A DNA stretch of 60,000 nucleotides from Takakia lepidozioides (taxonomy: Eukaryota > Streptophyta > Takakiopsida > Takakiales > Takakiaceae). Positions 35,529 to 45,170 of this stretch are shown piece by piece. The notes under the pieces are model-generated. The model was given only the letters and a program-made list of their open reading frames with translations. It was not told the DNA's origin and did no database searches. Position numbers and translations under genes: made by a program. Location of the stretch: NCBI GenBank assembly GCA_030704615.1, contig CM060732.1, forward strand, positions 77,111,053 to 77,171,052, given 5' to 3'. Each line of letters opens with the position of its first letter. Position 1 is the first letter of the stretch.

Positions 35529-36308
35529 GATGGATTATGGGCAGAGGAGGTGATGGAATTTCATGGTGACAACTGCCAGGATTTGCTGCAAATATGAGGT
35601 GTGCTGGCCGCTGCACCCCAGCAAATGCACGCTTGAGTAGTGCAAGTGGCATCAAGTTAGTCCACCATAGCCGTGGACGATGAGCCCGTGACCCCACTGT
35701 AGCTACATCTAGCAAAACTGCTGACCCAAGCCACGACCGGACTGATGTACACTGACCATCACCCTGGCCCAAGAATCGCCCATCAGTGACACATTTTCCA
35801 AGATGTATGCTCGAGATACAGCTTGATGAAGTTGCAAGTGGCGCAAAACCCGCACCATCTCCCAAAACATACCCAACCTCGGTCTCGCAATCCATTGCAC
35901 ATGCCCGGCTGATGAATGCCCTTGGCAGGGCCAACCTGCCACTACTAGATCAATGGAGCCAACCCGCTCCAAATCCTGCACCCCCAGCAACGAAATGTCT
36001 GCTGGCAAGGCCTGCTGATATTCACGAACTGCAAACACTAGCAACAACTCAGGGTACTGCTGCACCAACTGAGCAACATGGCGAAGTGAAACGTGTCGTG
36101 CAGTCTCATCCCTCTCCACATACAGGTAACGCCGAACTCGTACACCTGCCTGTAACACAGCAGTCAATCCGGTGCTGATCCCGCCAAACAAGTCCAGAAG
36201 ACAAATGCCTTCATCCGGATACTGCCATACAATAGGTGTGGTGTCCAATGGAGACAACTGAGGTGGTCCTGGTGCAATCCCCGCACTCTCCTCCTCTCCC
36301 TGATACAA
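35529..36308 (-). pseudogene. retrotransposon-encoded C5-cytosine DNA methyltransferase
   Basis: On the minus strand, CLLDLFGGISTGLTAVLQAG is motif I (about 36,210). RVRRYLYVERDETARHVS and GSIDLVVAGWPCQGHSSAGH give motif IV with the catalytic Pro-Cys (about 35,920). The block RPRLGMFWEMVRVLRHLQ and AYILENVSLMGD is motif VI with its Glu (about 35,800). A frameshift near 35,735 moves the frame, which continues as LGSAVLLDVATVGSRAHRPR then LWWTNLMPL, the motif VIII-like region. LFGGISTGL and WWTNL resemble the DNMT3/DRM branch more than DNMT1. The family transfers methyl from SAM to cytosine C5. It lies directly after the retropepsin on the same strand, as part of the same retrotransposon. The end is cut at the palindromic array, so motifs IX-X are not visible. 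Confidence 0.8.
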
Positions 36309-36592
36309 AAGCCTCTACCCCGGTTTGTTGCACACCCAGATAAACAAACCTTGTTGCCCCGAACCATCAGCAATCTGTGCACAAATCCTTGCTCGTGCCC
36401 CACAATGGAGTCTGAGCAATCATGGCAGGCAACTCCGCCATACCATGCATGTCATCCTGCTTTCCCGGAGGTGACACATCCTCTAAATGAGCGTTGCCCT
36501 CAACCAACTCTCTAGGCCAACTCACTGCAGCTATGGATGCTGCTAGTGTCGGCATCTTGCCTTGCTGGGCAACCGCAACTCCTCCTATGAAG

Positions 36593-37453
36593 TCACAGGG
36601 AGTGCACACACCGGCCCTCCCCTGACTGCCATCCAAGCCTATAGGAAGCTGACTCCTCCCAAAAATCCAGGGTGAAGCCCATGGGGTACAACACTGCTCC
36701 ACCAACCAGGATATCGTACGAGACCGCGACTGTCACAATGGCCTTGGCTCGCATCACTGAGCCATCTGTAGGGTGATCCGGTCGTAGTCTGATAGCCAAC
36801 TCACGCCGTGTCATGCCCCGAGCCTGCTCCGATCCTCCCAGAGACGTCTGTATCTGGAAATTACAAGGCTGCATATTCGCCTCCGTGAGGCCCAAGCCTG
36901 CAATAGTAGCTCTGCCCAGCATCAATGGCTGAGCTCCCGAGTCCACAAGAACCCGCAGTGGCCGGTACTTCTTGCCTGCCGGTCCACTCAAACAGAAAAT
37001 GTCATCCTGGTTGTCTAACATGACAACTCCAGGTGTCACCATGGCGCGCTCAATGGCTGGCCTAGTTGGCAGCTCCATCAATCTGACAGCTGCAGCTTGC
37101 CATGGCGCCGCCGTGGCAGTTTTGACCCTCAAATCCGAGGATCCCTCAGGCACTACACCTCCCACTATCTCCGCAGAGGATGAAGTCACCTCCCCACTCT
37201 CACAGAGTGTAGCTGCTAGCCTGAATACCTCAGCTGGTCTTACCCCCGGCGTCGCAATCATGGTAGCCGAGAACAATGGAGTCTGACACACAAATGTGGC
37301 CGCTCCCAGCAGCACACTAGCTGCCGTAGCCTTGGCAACACTAGGTAGTGGTGCTACCCGTGTAGCTCTCCCCAATGACAGAGTAACCTCCGCCTTGGTA
37401 ACAGTCGGGCAAGAACTAGGTGCCATGGATGGCGTTGACACTATCTCCGCCAA
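36593..37453 (-). CDS. retrotransposon retropepsin (aspartic protease) region
   Basis: A clean open frame of 286 codons on the minus strand. RVLVDSGAQPLMLGRATIAG holds the aspartic protease D-S-G-A (about 36,937-36,945), and SYDILVGGAVLYPMGFTLDF resembles the I-L-G region near the protease end. Retropepsins cut the gag-pol polyprotein. The N-terminal 150 residues are Ala/Thr/Val-rich linker. After SLGWQSGEG the frame breaks before the methyltransferase (about 36,590-36,310), where the linker is spread over two frames. No reverse transcriptase follows. Confidence 0.8.
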   Translation of the reverse strand: MAEIVSTPSMAPSSCPTVTKAEVTLSLGRATRVAPLPSVAKATAASVLLGAATFVCQTPLFSATMIATPGVRPAEVFRLAATLCESGEVTSSSAEIVGGVVPEGSSDLRVKTATAAPWQAAAVRLMELPTRPAIERAMVTPGVVMLDNQDDIFCLSGPAGKKYRPLRVLVDSGAQPLMLGRATIAGLGLTEANMQPCNFQIQTSLGGSEQARGMTRRELAIRLRPDHPTDGSVMRAKAIVTVAVSYDILVGGAVLYPMGFTLDFWEESASYRLGWQSGEGRCVHSL

Positions 37454-37779
37454 TGTGAATGACTAGGGAGCCTAGCCTGACGGCTTGCCTCCCCACGCTG
37501 TGGATCCAACTCCACCTCTGCACCAGCACTACCACTAGTGCAGGTGGAGTCTGCTGCAGCCGTGACTCGAGGAGCAGCACGAGTTCCTGAGCCACGCATG
37601 AATCCCATGCCTCCCATATCTCCTCCCTCATGAGCAGGAGGTGGACCATCCGGCCTTGGAGCCGGTACCACCTGAGCTGTAGCCATGGCAGCGAGCCTAT
37701 GCTCTAGCTGCTGAAGCCGGTTGGCCATGCCTTGGTCAACACCCTGACCTCCGCGTCCTTGGCCATGTTGACCTTGCCC

Positions 37780-39129
37780 TTGGCCTGCACCTCGTGCCTG
37801 GCCACCTCGTCCTCTCCGGGCTGCTCCACCTCACCCCCGGCCACCATTGTTCCCTTGGAACTGGCCTAGGCGCAAGTCAGGATGAAACCATAACACTGGG
37901 CCTTCCATGTCCGTGCTTGCCACAATGCCCACACTGCAAACTGTGCAGGCTGTGCATGTGCCGGCCCTTTGCCTCCCTTTGGGCAATCCTTCTTGACATG
38001 GGGTCCTCCACATGTCCAGCACACCACATCCGCCCGTTGTTGGCCAGCAATGAAGGGAGAGACCCCTGTATCTGAGGTCCTCTCTGCCCTTCCCTGAGCT
38101 TCACCTGAGCCCCCTTGTTGCCTTGAGCATGTTGAGGTAGTAGTTGGCTAGAAGCACCACTACCCCGTGGTGTCTCCTTAGCAAATCCCACCATGACCAC
38201 TCGATCCTCCACCATGTTGAGCTCTATCCGCTCTGCCAGCAAAAACACATTTGCTAAGGTGGGTTGGGCCGCTTGTAGGAGAGTTCATCCCGCACCCTTC
38301 TCCTCAGCTCCTTGTCCAATATCCCATACCAAATTGGACTGCCTGAGCTTCCGTAACCCCTTGGGTTACATTTATCAAGCACCTCATGCGAGTGAAAGCC
38401 TCCCTCAAGCTCTCGGTCGGCTTCCGTTGGAACTCTTGCAAGCTCCGCAACTTCTCTGTTCTCACCCCTTGGTAGTTCCCTCTCAACTCTTCGAAGAACT
38501 CCACAACAGGGTTGAAGGCAGGCACGGGTACTAGTGCTGGTGCGGTAGTGGCTTAGGTGGACGTCGTAGCTACTGTACCACTAGTCCCACTAGTCCCATT
38601 GCTGCTTGCTGAAGCTGCCGGTGCAGCGGCAGGTGTAGCCACTGCCCTCGTGGCTCTAGTGCCCCTAGTGATGGAGACATAGTCGGGTGACCAGTACATC
38701 CTCCACTCCTTGATCTCAACCTCATGCCCCCGCCTGAACTCATGGTAATCATCCATAGGCGGGCCCCTCAAGGTGCTGAAACAGCCCTTCCATGCCATGA
38801 AAGGCGTAAATAGTTGTGGGATTGCACATTTGCTGCAAATCACACCAACTATCAAACTCTTGGATAAAATCATCCAACTCGATGGTGCCCACTGCCCCAG
38901 AGTACCTTCGTGGCCCCTTGGTAGCTCCATAGATCTCCTCCATTGTGTCCCACAACAATGGCAAGGAAACAACTTGCACCGCCGGTGTGAGTCCTCCTGA
39001 TTCACAATCCGAATCAGAACCTTCCGTAGAAGACACGGGAGGTGAAGGTGGCCTAAACCGCACACCTCGTCTCGTGTACCCACTAGTATCGCTAGTGCTC
39101 AAACCGGCACTGTCCCCAGCAAGTGGCAT
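37780..39129 (-). pseudogene. retrotransposon gag with zinc knuckle
   Basis: From 39,129 the minus strand reads MPLAGDSAGLSTSDTSGYTR, then IELDDFIQEFDSWCDLQQM and GMEGLFQHLEGPA. After frame changes come EFRRGHEVEIKEWRMYWSPD, then EFFEELRGNYQGVRTEKLRS and LREAFTRMRCLINVTQGVTE (38,525-38,304), the retrotransposon gag core. A knuckle VCWTCGGPHVKKDCPKGG (about 37,985-38,030, C-x2-C-x3-H-x4-C) follows. Gag forms the particle and binds the RNA. At least three frame changes are present. Ty3/gypsy affinity is inferred from domain order. Confidence 0.75.
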
Positions 39130-41140
39130 CTCCGTGTTGACAAACTGTCACTCAACCGGTCATGAACATGTCCCTAACCCCCTCTCCACAAGGTAACTGG
39201 GTAGAGAACCTGTTGCGGCTTATGGTTTGGAATACTAGGTTCCTAACATAGCCTACACCTGCACCTGCATCCACCGCAAACACTCATATGGTTGGCTGGT
39301 CATCACCTCCAACCTCACCACAAGAGAAATAATGATGGTCTGACTGGTCATCACCCCAGCCTCACCATCGACAGCATGCTCTAGGACTGACCGGTGATCA
39401 AATCCGGACCAATCACCTATAAAAACAAGCGCCCACACAAAACCAACATGGCGCACAGTCAAGCATGCAGGTATGGAGGGGATCCAAACACAAGAAATCA
39501 GAACGACAACTCCCCCATACCAAAAACAACTCCACAGTGGTGCTCCTGCAAGGATACCCCAGCCCAAACCCGGACTGACTCTTGCCTCCACCTACGGAAA
39601 GGTCTTGGCCCCATATCATGAAGATACTCCTCAAACCGCCCTCCACGAGCTTCAAAATTCGGCCTTCAAGACATGCCAGTCCTTAGGCAGTCCACCAGTG
39701 CCTCCATGAGTCAGCACAGGCCGTCCACAGATCAACACGGGCCACCACAGACCAACACAGGCCCACACAGATCACTGGTCACAGCCGTCATAGCCCCACA
39801 CAGGCCACAGCCTGTCACAACCCGTCACAGCCCCAAAGACCACAAGTCATAGCCCCAAAGGCCACAGCTTGTCACAACCCCTCATAGCCTATCACAGCCC
39901 TACACAGGTCACAAGGGTCACAGCCCCAAAGGCCATAGCATCTGTTTTAGAGCCTATTCCAGCCCCCTACATCTGCCACTTCAAGAGCCATGCTCTATCT
40001 AGGCTTGAGGTTGAAACCCCAAGTAAGAACACGCTCTACAAGTGTCGGACTGTCACATAAGAGCAGATCAGCCCCTTACCTTCTCTTCTAGTTCTCTAAA
40101 GCTTGAAAACAAAAGCCCAATGGACTGAAGGCATGCTCCACACATGCCCCACTCTCACCACAAGAGAATCAGCCCCTTTGCTTCCTTTCTTGCAACCTCC
40201 AACCTGAAAATACAAGCTTCAGCGGGCTGGAAGCATGCTCCACACATGCCCTACAGGGAAACCAGCCCCTTCCTTCCTTTCTTGCACTCCCAAACTTGAA
40301 AGTACAAGCCTTCAACAGGCCGAAAGCATGCTCCACACATGCATTGCCCTCACATAAGGGAAGTCAGCCTCTTTGTTTGCCCTCCAAGCTTGAAGATGGA
40401 AGCTTCAATGAGCTGAATACATGCTCCACACATGCAACCTCTTCACACAAGAGGTATCAGCCCCCTATCTTGGCTCCTTGGCTCTCTAAGACAAGACTAA
40501 GCACTCCACAGCCTTTGCCAAGCTCCTGAAACCCTAAGGCTTACATTTCCAGCCACAAGACACTCCTCTTGTGGTGCAAAAGCTCTTCTTCCAAGCTTTG
40601 AAACCCTAGGTGCACATTCCATGGCCTTGCCGCACCTCTTAGCTCCTGTTCCAGCCCTGCTCTTGCCATGACAAGAGCCCTCTCAATGCTGAAGCTCGAG
40701 ATTAAAACCCAATCTCAACATACTCCACAAAGTGCACTGATTTGCCCCAAGCCAAATCAGCCCTTTCGCTTGGTCTTGCAATCCTTCACACAATGAAAGC
40801 TCGCATTCCCAAGGCTAGTCCTCAGCTTTGCCACCAAAGCCACTCTAACCTGCTCTTGACTGGTCCTCTTCCCAATCGTGCTTGTTCATGCATGTACACA
40901 ATCTGAAACCATCAAGGTGCTCTGGAATTACCTGCAGCATGGTGCTTTCATCTCTGAAGTTGAAGATCGAATGCCAAGGTCTACTACCTCGTAACCCACA
41001 TCGCCTCCGCTTCTAACAACCAAGAGCTCCATGGTGCTCCTTGCATAACAACCTGGTTTCTCTCATTCTCAAGCAAAAACCACAAGTGCTACAACTAACT
41101 CGTATCTGGCACTTACAGATACGAGCTCATCTTTCTCGAG
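39130..41140 (-). other. long retrotransposon leader (5' UTR) with imperfect repeats
   Basis: About 2 kb lie between the 5' LTR and gag, with no coding capacity. Around 39,700-39,930 the words CACAGCC and CACACAGG repeat. From about 39,990 to 40,460 a unit of about 80-100 bp recurs, containing CATGCTCCACACATGC and TCAGCCCCTT. Next to the LTR lies GATACGAGCTC...CGTATC, an inverted repeat where the primer-binding site is expected. Confidence 0.6.
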
Positions 41141-41458
41141 TGATAAAGTAGAAGAATACAAGCACGAGCTCACAAATCTGAAGCATAAAGTCATGCATAT
41201 ATAATCTCATCACTCAATACAAGTCAAGCCAAGTGCACCCCACGCCATGGGGAATCCACACTACGGCGCCATAGCTAGGCGCGGTGAGGCTCAACTTGAG
41301 AAAGATGAGCCTCCCGCGCTTGCCGTGAAGATAACCACTCCAGGGCCTAAATCTACCTTGACCCCTGGATTGACACTTGGGCCAATCCCAGATGTCAATA
41401 TGTAAAAGCTAGCTATTTCCTAGCTAGTTTCACACTAGTGGTAAAATATAACTTGACA
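41141..41458 (-). repeat. 5' LTR of the minus-strand retrotransposon half
   Basis: About 318 bp. Read on the minus strand it begins TGTCAAGTTATATTTTACC and ends CTACTTTATCA, closely matching copies 1 and 2 at 25.1-25.9 kb. ACCTA directly abuts its TG end. Confidence 0.8.
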
Positions 41459-41463
41459 TAGGT
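41459..41463 (-). repeat. ACCTA, presumed retrotransposon target duplication (5' side)
   Basis: TAGGT on the plus strand, so ACCTA when read with the retrotransposon, flush with the LTR end. It pairs with 26,101-26,105 in the other half's orientation. Confidence 0.65.
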
Positions 41464-41514
41464 GACTTCGGCAGAGTTTTGGCTAGGAGGCTTGCCATGC
41501 CATTGGAAACGCCA
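41459..41514 (-). pseudogene. MULE transposase first recognisable exon (separated part)
   Basis: After a TACTGCAG acceptor (41,515-41,520), the minus strand reads WRFQWHGKPPSQNSAEVT in an open frame up to the LTR. Joining it at ACCTA to the plus-strand sequence from 26,101 gives SAEVTYIPWNRVADFITGE without a stop. It matches the N-terminal style of MULE transposases (W-x-x-G...PW-x-R-V-x-D-F-x-x-G-E). It lies about 0.75 kb inside the right terminus and reads inward. Confidence 0.7.
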
Positions 41515-41520
41515 CTGCAG

Positions 41521-41990
41521 TACATGATGGTTAAAAGCACCTACATTGGGCATTTGAACTTGGTTCGAAGCAGCAAAACAAGATGAGATGCAATGTTTTC
41601 TTCATTCTCGGCAACAGACATATCATGGCGCAATTCAGGGACCTGAGGCACGGCTGGTACTGGCTGCACGAGCTTTCGTGGTCAGAACAGTTTGAGAGGA
41701 CCATGAAAGGAAGGTGACGATTGGAGGTTGCCTCTCATTACACATACTTCCTGGTCTCATCCATCCGTACCTACATACATCCATCCTAAATCCTAGAAGT
41801 AGACCCAATCCATAAAATAATACTAAATTTGAAATTTGAAATTTGAAATTTGAACCTGTACAACCTTGTGTATACATGCATATGTGAGGGCTTCACGCCT
41901 ATGGTCATCATGTGACTTTCGTGATGGTCATCATGTTACTTTTGTGACCATCATGTATGTGTCATCTGCCATGTATGGATCCATGTTTTC
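41521..41990. other. MULE subterminal region
   Basis: Between the exon and the right terminal repeat; probably promoter and 5' leader of the transposase gene. AAATTTGAAATTTGAAATTTG is a short direct repeat at about 41,825-41,850. No clear TATA box was assigned. Confidence 0.4.
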
Positions 41991-41999
41991 GACTCATGA

Positions 42000-42266
42000 T
42001 GTGTCCCGCGCGCGATTTTGGGTTGTGGTGACAGGTGTCATGTGCCACAGAGTTCATGTGGTGTGGTGACGGCCGGCGGGGCAGGGAGGGCGGGCGGGGA
42101 GGGGGATGGGGGGCGCGGGGGGGTGAGGGGTGGGGTGGCGCGGGGCGCAGTGACCGTGAGCCGCGCAGGAGCCGGCGAAGGGGGTGCGGCTGGGGTGGCG
42201 GGGGGTGCCACGCAGGCAGGACCGAAGGGGTCGCATTAAACTCCCGGGCCTTTTCTAGTGTGCGCA
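42000..42266. repeat. right terminal inverted repeat of the giant MULE
   Basis: Reverse complement of the left terminus with indels. It shares the terminal CTAGAAAAGGCCCGGGAG, the GGACCGAAGGGGTCGCATTA block and the G-rich tract at 42,060-42,200 opposite the left C-rich tract. The open frames here, rich in Gly/Arg or Pro, are composition artefacts. Confidence 0.85.
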
Positions 42267-42275
42267 GAGGAAGAT
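42267..42275. repeat. target site duplication of the giant MULE, right
   Basis: GAGGAAGAT, identical and direct to 8,996-9,004. Confidence 0.85.
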
Positions 42276-42298
42276 AAGCACATAATGTGCAGTCAAGT

Positions 42299-42470
42299 GG
42301 ACAACCAAGTTGTAGCCGAGTGGTAATGGGCCCATATGACCTTGGAAGTGGTTGTGGGTTCAATCCACCCTTGGTGTCACAAAGGTGTCCACCTTCCTGG
42401 TGGAAGGCAGTAACCCTCCTGGGTGAAGAGACACCATAATCTACGCTCCCTTGGGGAGGTGTCAAATATT
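42299..42470 (+). mobile_element. tRNA-derived SINE
   Basis: TGTAGCCGAGTGG (42,311-42,323) matches a tRNA A box and GTGGGTTCAATCC (42,354-42,366) a B box, spaced as in Pol III promoters. A non-tRNA tail follows (GTGTCCACCTTCCTGGTGGAAGGCAGTAACC...ACACCATAA). It is not a functional tRNA, as no acceptor stem is evident. Confidence 0.65.
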
Positions 42471-42784
42471 AAATTTTAATTGCGGTTAAGTTCTTAAAAA
42501 GGTCAAATTTCTAAAAGTTACACCATTTTTCACTGTATGGGTCCTATTTAAAAAAAAAATCAAACTATGGCACTGGGCATTTTAAGGGGTACTATCCCAA
42601 ATGGAGCCAGAATCGGCTCTTGTTATTTGGGTGTTCCTCCCCCAAATCCACTTTCTTTTCTTTATGGCTCTGTATCAGTTCGTTCCATCAATAGAAATCT
42701 GGAAAGCTAAGCGAGCTAGAAAGAAAAATTTACCATTTCTTTACAAAGGGGAAGGCCCTTGACTTTCTAATAAAGTAAAGTAAA

Positions 42785-42905
42785 TGACGCCTCCCCAAGG
42801 GAGCGTAACTTATGGTGTGGTGTGTCTTGACTCTTGACCCCAAAGGGCAACTTGGGAGGTGGTATGTGCCCATTACCACTGGGCTACAACTTGGTTAGTC
42901 GACTT
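42785..42905 (-). mobile_element. partial inverted SINE copy
   Basis: The reverse complement contains the head CCAAGTTGTAGCCCAGTGGT and the tail region ACACCATAAGTTACGCTCCC of the SINE just upstream, but lacks the B box and middle. The two copies form an inverted pair about 320 bp apart. Confidence 0.55.
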
Positions 42906-45116
42906 TCTAGTACGTTATGTACAGGAGGTGGTTTTTCTGCCATTTTTTCCCCTCCGTTACTTGCCAGAATGCGCAGAAGGTGGCAGAGTATTACAGTAGG
43001 TCGCAGAATGCTCGAGTACACCACTTTTCGGGCAGTTTCTCGAAACTGACCAGAATGCGATGGAACCGTCACGAACGGTCTGGGGCCGCGCCCGTTCTGC
43101 CCACTGAGCTGGCCATGAATTGCCACAACATAAAAATTTGACGTCATACGCGTGGCAATGGGCCGATATTTGCAGAACATGGCTCGCACGACAAACGTCT
43201 CGTACGATGGGCGGCACGCTCGTGCGGGAGGGACCAGCAGGTCGCAGCGTGAGGACCTCGTGGTTTTCTGTGCGCGGCCCACGTGGGGGCCATGTGTGAC
43301 CCCGTACAAGGAAAAGCTGCGACGGAGTTTTTTCTATGGAAATGAAATACTCTCCTCGGTACTCGAATAGAATATACGAAAATTTATAAGTCTCTTATCC
43401 ATGCATAAAAACAAAACCGAAAAACCGATAAACAAAAAAACAAAAAAAACAATCATCCCGTAGATCAAAGGGAGAACTTTGATGGCTCTGACGGACTTTT
43501 CACTTCTTAAATTTGTGGCCATGTCAAGAGTATGTTTGCCCTACTCATGGAATTTAAGATTGTCTTTCTTCGATGTCAAAAAAACAAAAACCAAAAAAAG
43601 CAAGCGGCTAGTCGTGGAATGGCTCCACCCTAATTACAAAACTGCCTCCCCTGTTTTTAAGAGAAAGGAAGAAAAAGAAAAAACTAAAATGCTATTGCTG
43701 GCAATCCTGGTTTTATTGAAATAAAAGTGATAAATATTTAAAACATAAAATCAAGACCGTCAGCACTAACAGTAATCCCTGAGGATAAAAATTAACAAAT
43801 AAATGTGAAGTTTAAATCAAAATATTTTATGCTTTCACTCGATATAAAATAATAATAATCAATTAAATCCAAGGAACAAATGCGAAAAGATGAAATTGAA
43901 GGTGGAATTGGAGGGATAAATCTGAAGAGAACTGAATATAATGGAATTCAATGTGATAAATTGAAAGGAACTGAGTGTAATGGAAGTCATTTTGATAAAA
44001 CTGAAAGACATACCTGAAGGGATAAATCTGAAGGGAATTGAATATAATAGAACCGAAGGGATAAATCTGAAGGGAATTGAATATGAGAGAACTAAAGGGA
44101 TAAATCTGAAAGGAAGTGAATATAATGAAATTATATCACTCACCAAGATATAGAACAATAGATGGATGAGAATCTAGAGTATATTAGGGAAGGTGTGATC
44201 TTGATAGCTAGGTATTAACTCAAGAAGGCACATCAAGATAAAACAATCCATGTGTGGGATTTTATTGGCTCCTTAGGGAGGAGCCAATAAAATACAAAAC
44301 CAGTCCTGTTTATTGAAGCCGAATGTTTCTCATTGAAGGCAATGAATCAGCTACCACACTATAGCAGAAGCCCAGCGGCGAAAAAAGTTCGGTAAGAGAG
44401 GTAGGAGAGACCAGCTTCGCGATGGCGGGAGAATCAAGTGTCTTCCTAAAATTATGGATTTCCAGGGGACACTCCTTGGAAATCCGTATTTCATGGTAAT
44501 GTGATATGTAGGCACCATGTCAACGCCTCTCCGCGGAAGGCAGCCGCTAGTGTGGTAGGCAGAGTGGCACACTGCCCTCCCTTAAACCAATAGGAGAGTC
44601 CGAAATTGAGTGCAGCTGCCCCTCTTGCCGACCCTAAGAGCCACTTTGCTTTGCGGCTACTACCCTTGTGGGCCCTTAACCAAGATAACCAAATGGTAGG
44701 AACTACAGGGAACTAAGATTAGAGGAAGGCTTCATTATTTCCTCGTTTTTGCCAATTTTCTGTAATTGGTATCCTTTGTGTTACTGGACAGTCATTTGTC
44801 TACTCTACTGACCGTATGAACGTATGATCTACATCCTGTTTCAATATTTCATCTATATTTAGCGGATGGTATATTCCATGCACACCTGTCTTGATCTAAT
44901 TTGTTTGTTAATCTATATAGTCCAGAACCCTTTTTGCGTGGTCCTGCCTAGGGGGGCGGGCAGGGCCAATAAAAATCACAGTAGGTATTTGTGCAATACT
45001 ATGTCATCATCCAATATTTGAATTCCTGACATTTCCGCTTCGTTCGTAAGCAAATCTGTTGAGTAGACTGTGGAGCAGCGGATCCGTGTGCAGGGAAGGA
45101 CTCTTAGGAGGTGAGA
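42906..45116. other. AT-rich upstream region without a recognisable gene
   Basis: Contains the tandem repeat at 43.87-44.12 kb and scattered short open frames. No family match. It should include the promoter of the sucrose transporter, but no motif is convincing. Confidence 0.5.
43870..44120. repeat. short tandem repeats of GGGATAAATCTGAAGGGAA type
   Basis: Five to seven imperfect units of about 35-45 bp built on GATAAATCTGAAGGGAATTG and AATATAATGGAA. The minus strand gives an apparent repetitive ORF (FRFIP, PFRFIPS), which is an artefact of the repeat. Confidence 0.65.
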
Positions 45117-45170
45117 AGAGAGAGAGAGAGGGAGGGAGGGAGGGAGGGAGGGAGGGAGGGAGGGAGATGG
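45117..45170. repeat. (GA)n and (GGGA)n microsatellite
   Basis: GAGAGAGAG followed by about ten GGGA units, ending at the ATG at 45,167. Its position at the 5' end of the sucrose transporter gene makes length variation potentially relevant to the reading frame or leader. Confidence 0.85.

Larger units (their letters stand above)
9005..42266. mobile_element. giant Mutator-like element (about 33.3 kb) with nested retrotransposon
   Basis: The termini (GGTGCACATTAGAAAAGG on the left, TGCGCACACTAGAAAAGG read inward on the right) are the same length to the duplication boundary and continue as similar inverted repeats for about 260-280 bp. The interior contains a Mutator-type DDE transposase whose first recognisable exon lies about 0.8 kb inside the right terminus and reads inward, as expected for an autonomous element. 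Cargo consists of a zinc-finger/Ulp1 protease gene, a ParB-like/DNA methyltransferase gene, an unrecognised gene, a second transposase-like gene and palindromic arrays. An LTR retrotransposon carrying a C5 DNA methyltransferase sits inside, split into two opposite halves. Most genes are frame-broken. Ulp1-carrying MULEs (Kaonashi-type) are known in plants; this size and cargo set are unusual to my knowledge. Some cargo could be further nested elements whose ends I did not recognise. Confidence 0.8.

Noticed and set aside
24045-41458. Reverse transcriptase of the LTR element
   Set aside because: No Y-x-D-D or RNase H motif was found in any frame; the region appears deleted.
42311-42366. tRNA gene
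   Set aside because: A and B boxes are present, but no cloverleaf or acceptor stem forms, and a SINE tail follows.
42600-42780. Possible organelle-derived DNA insertion
   Set aside because: The sequence has an organelle-like flavour, but I could not tie it to any specific gene.
43859-44158. 99-codon minus frame rich in FRFIP units
   Set aside because: Produced by a short AT-rich tandem repeat, with no sign of a gene.
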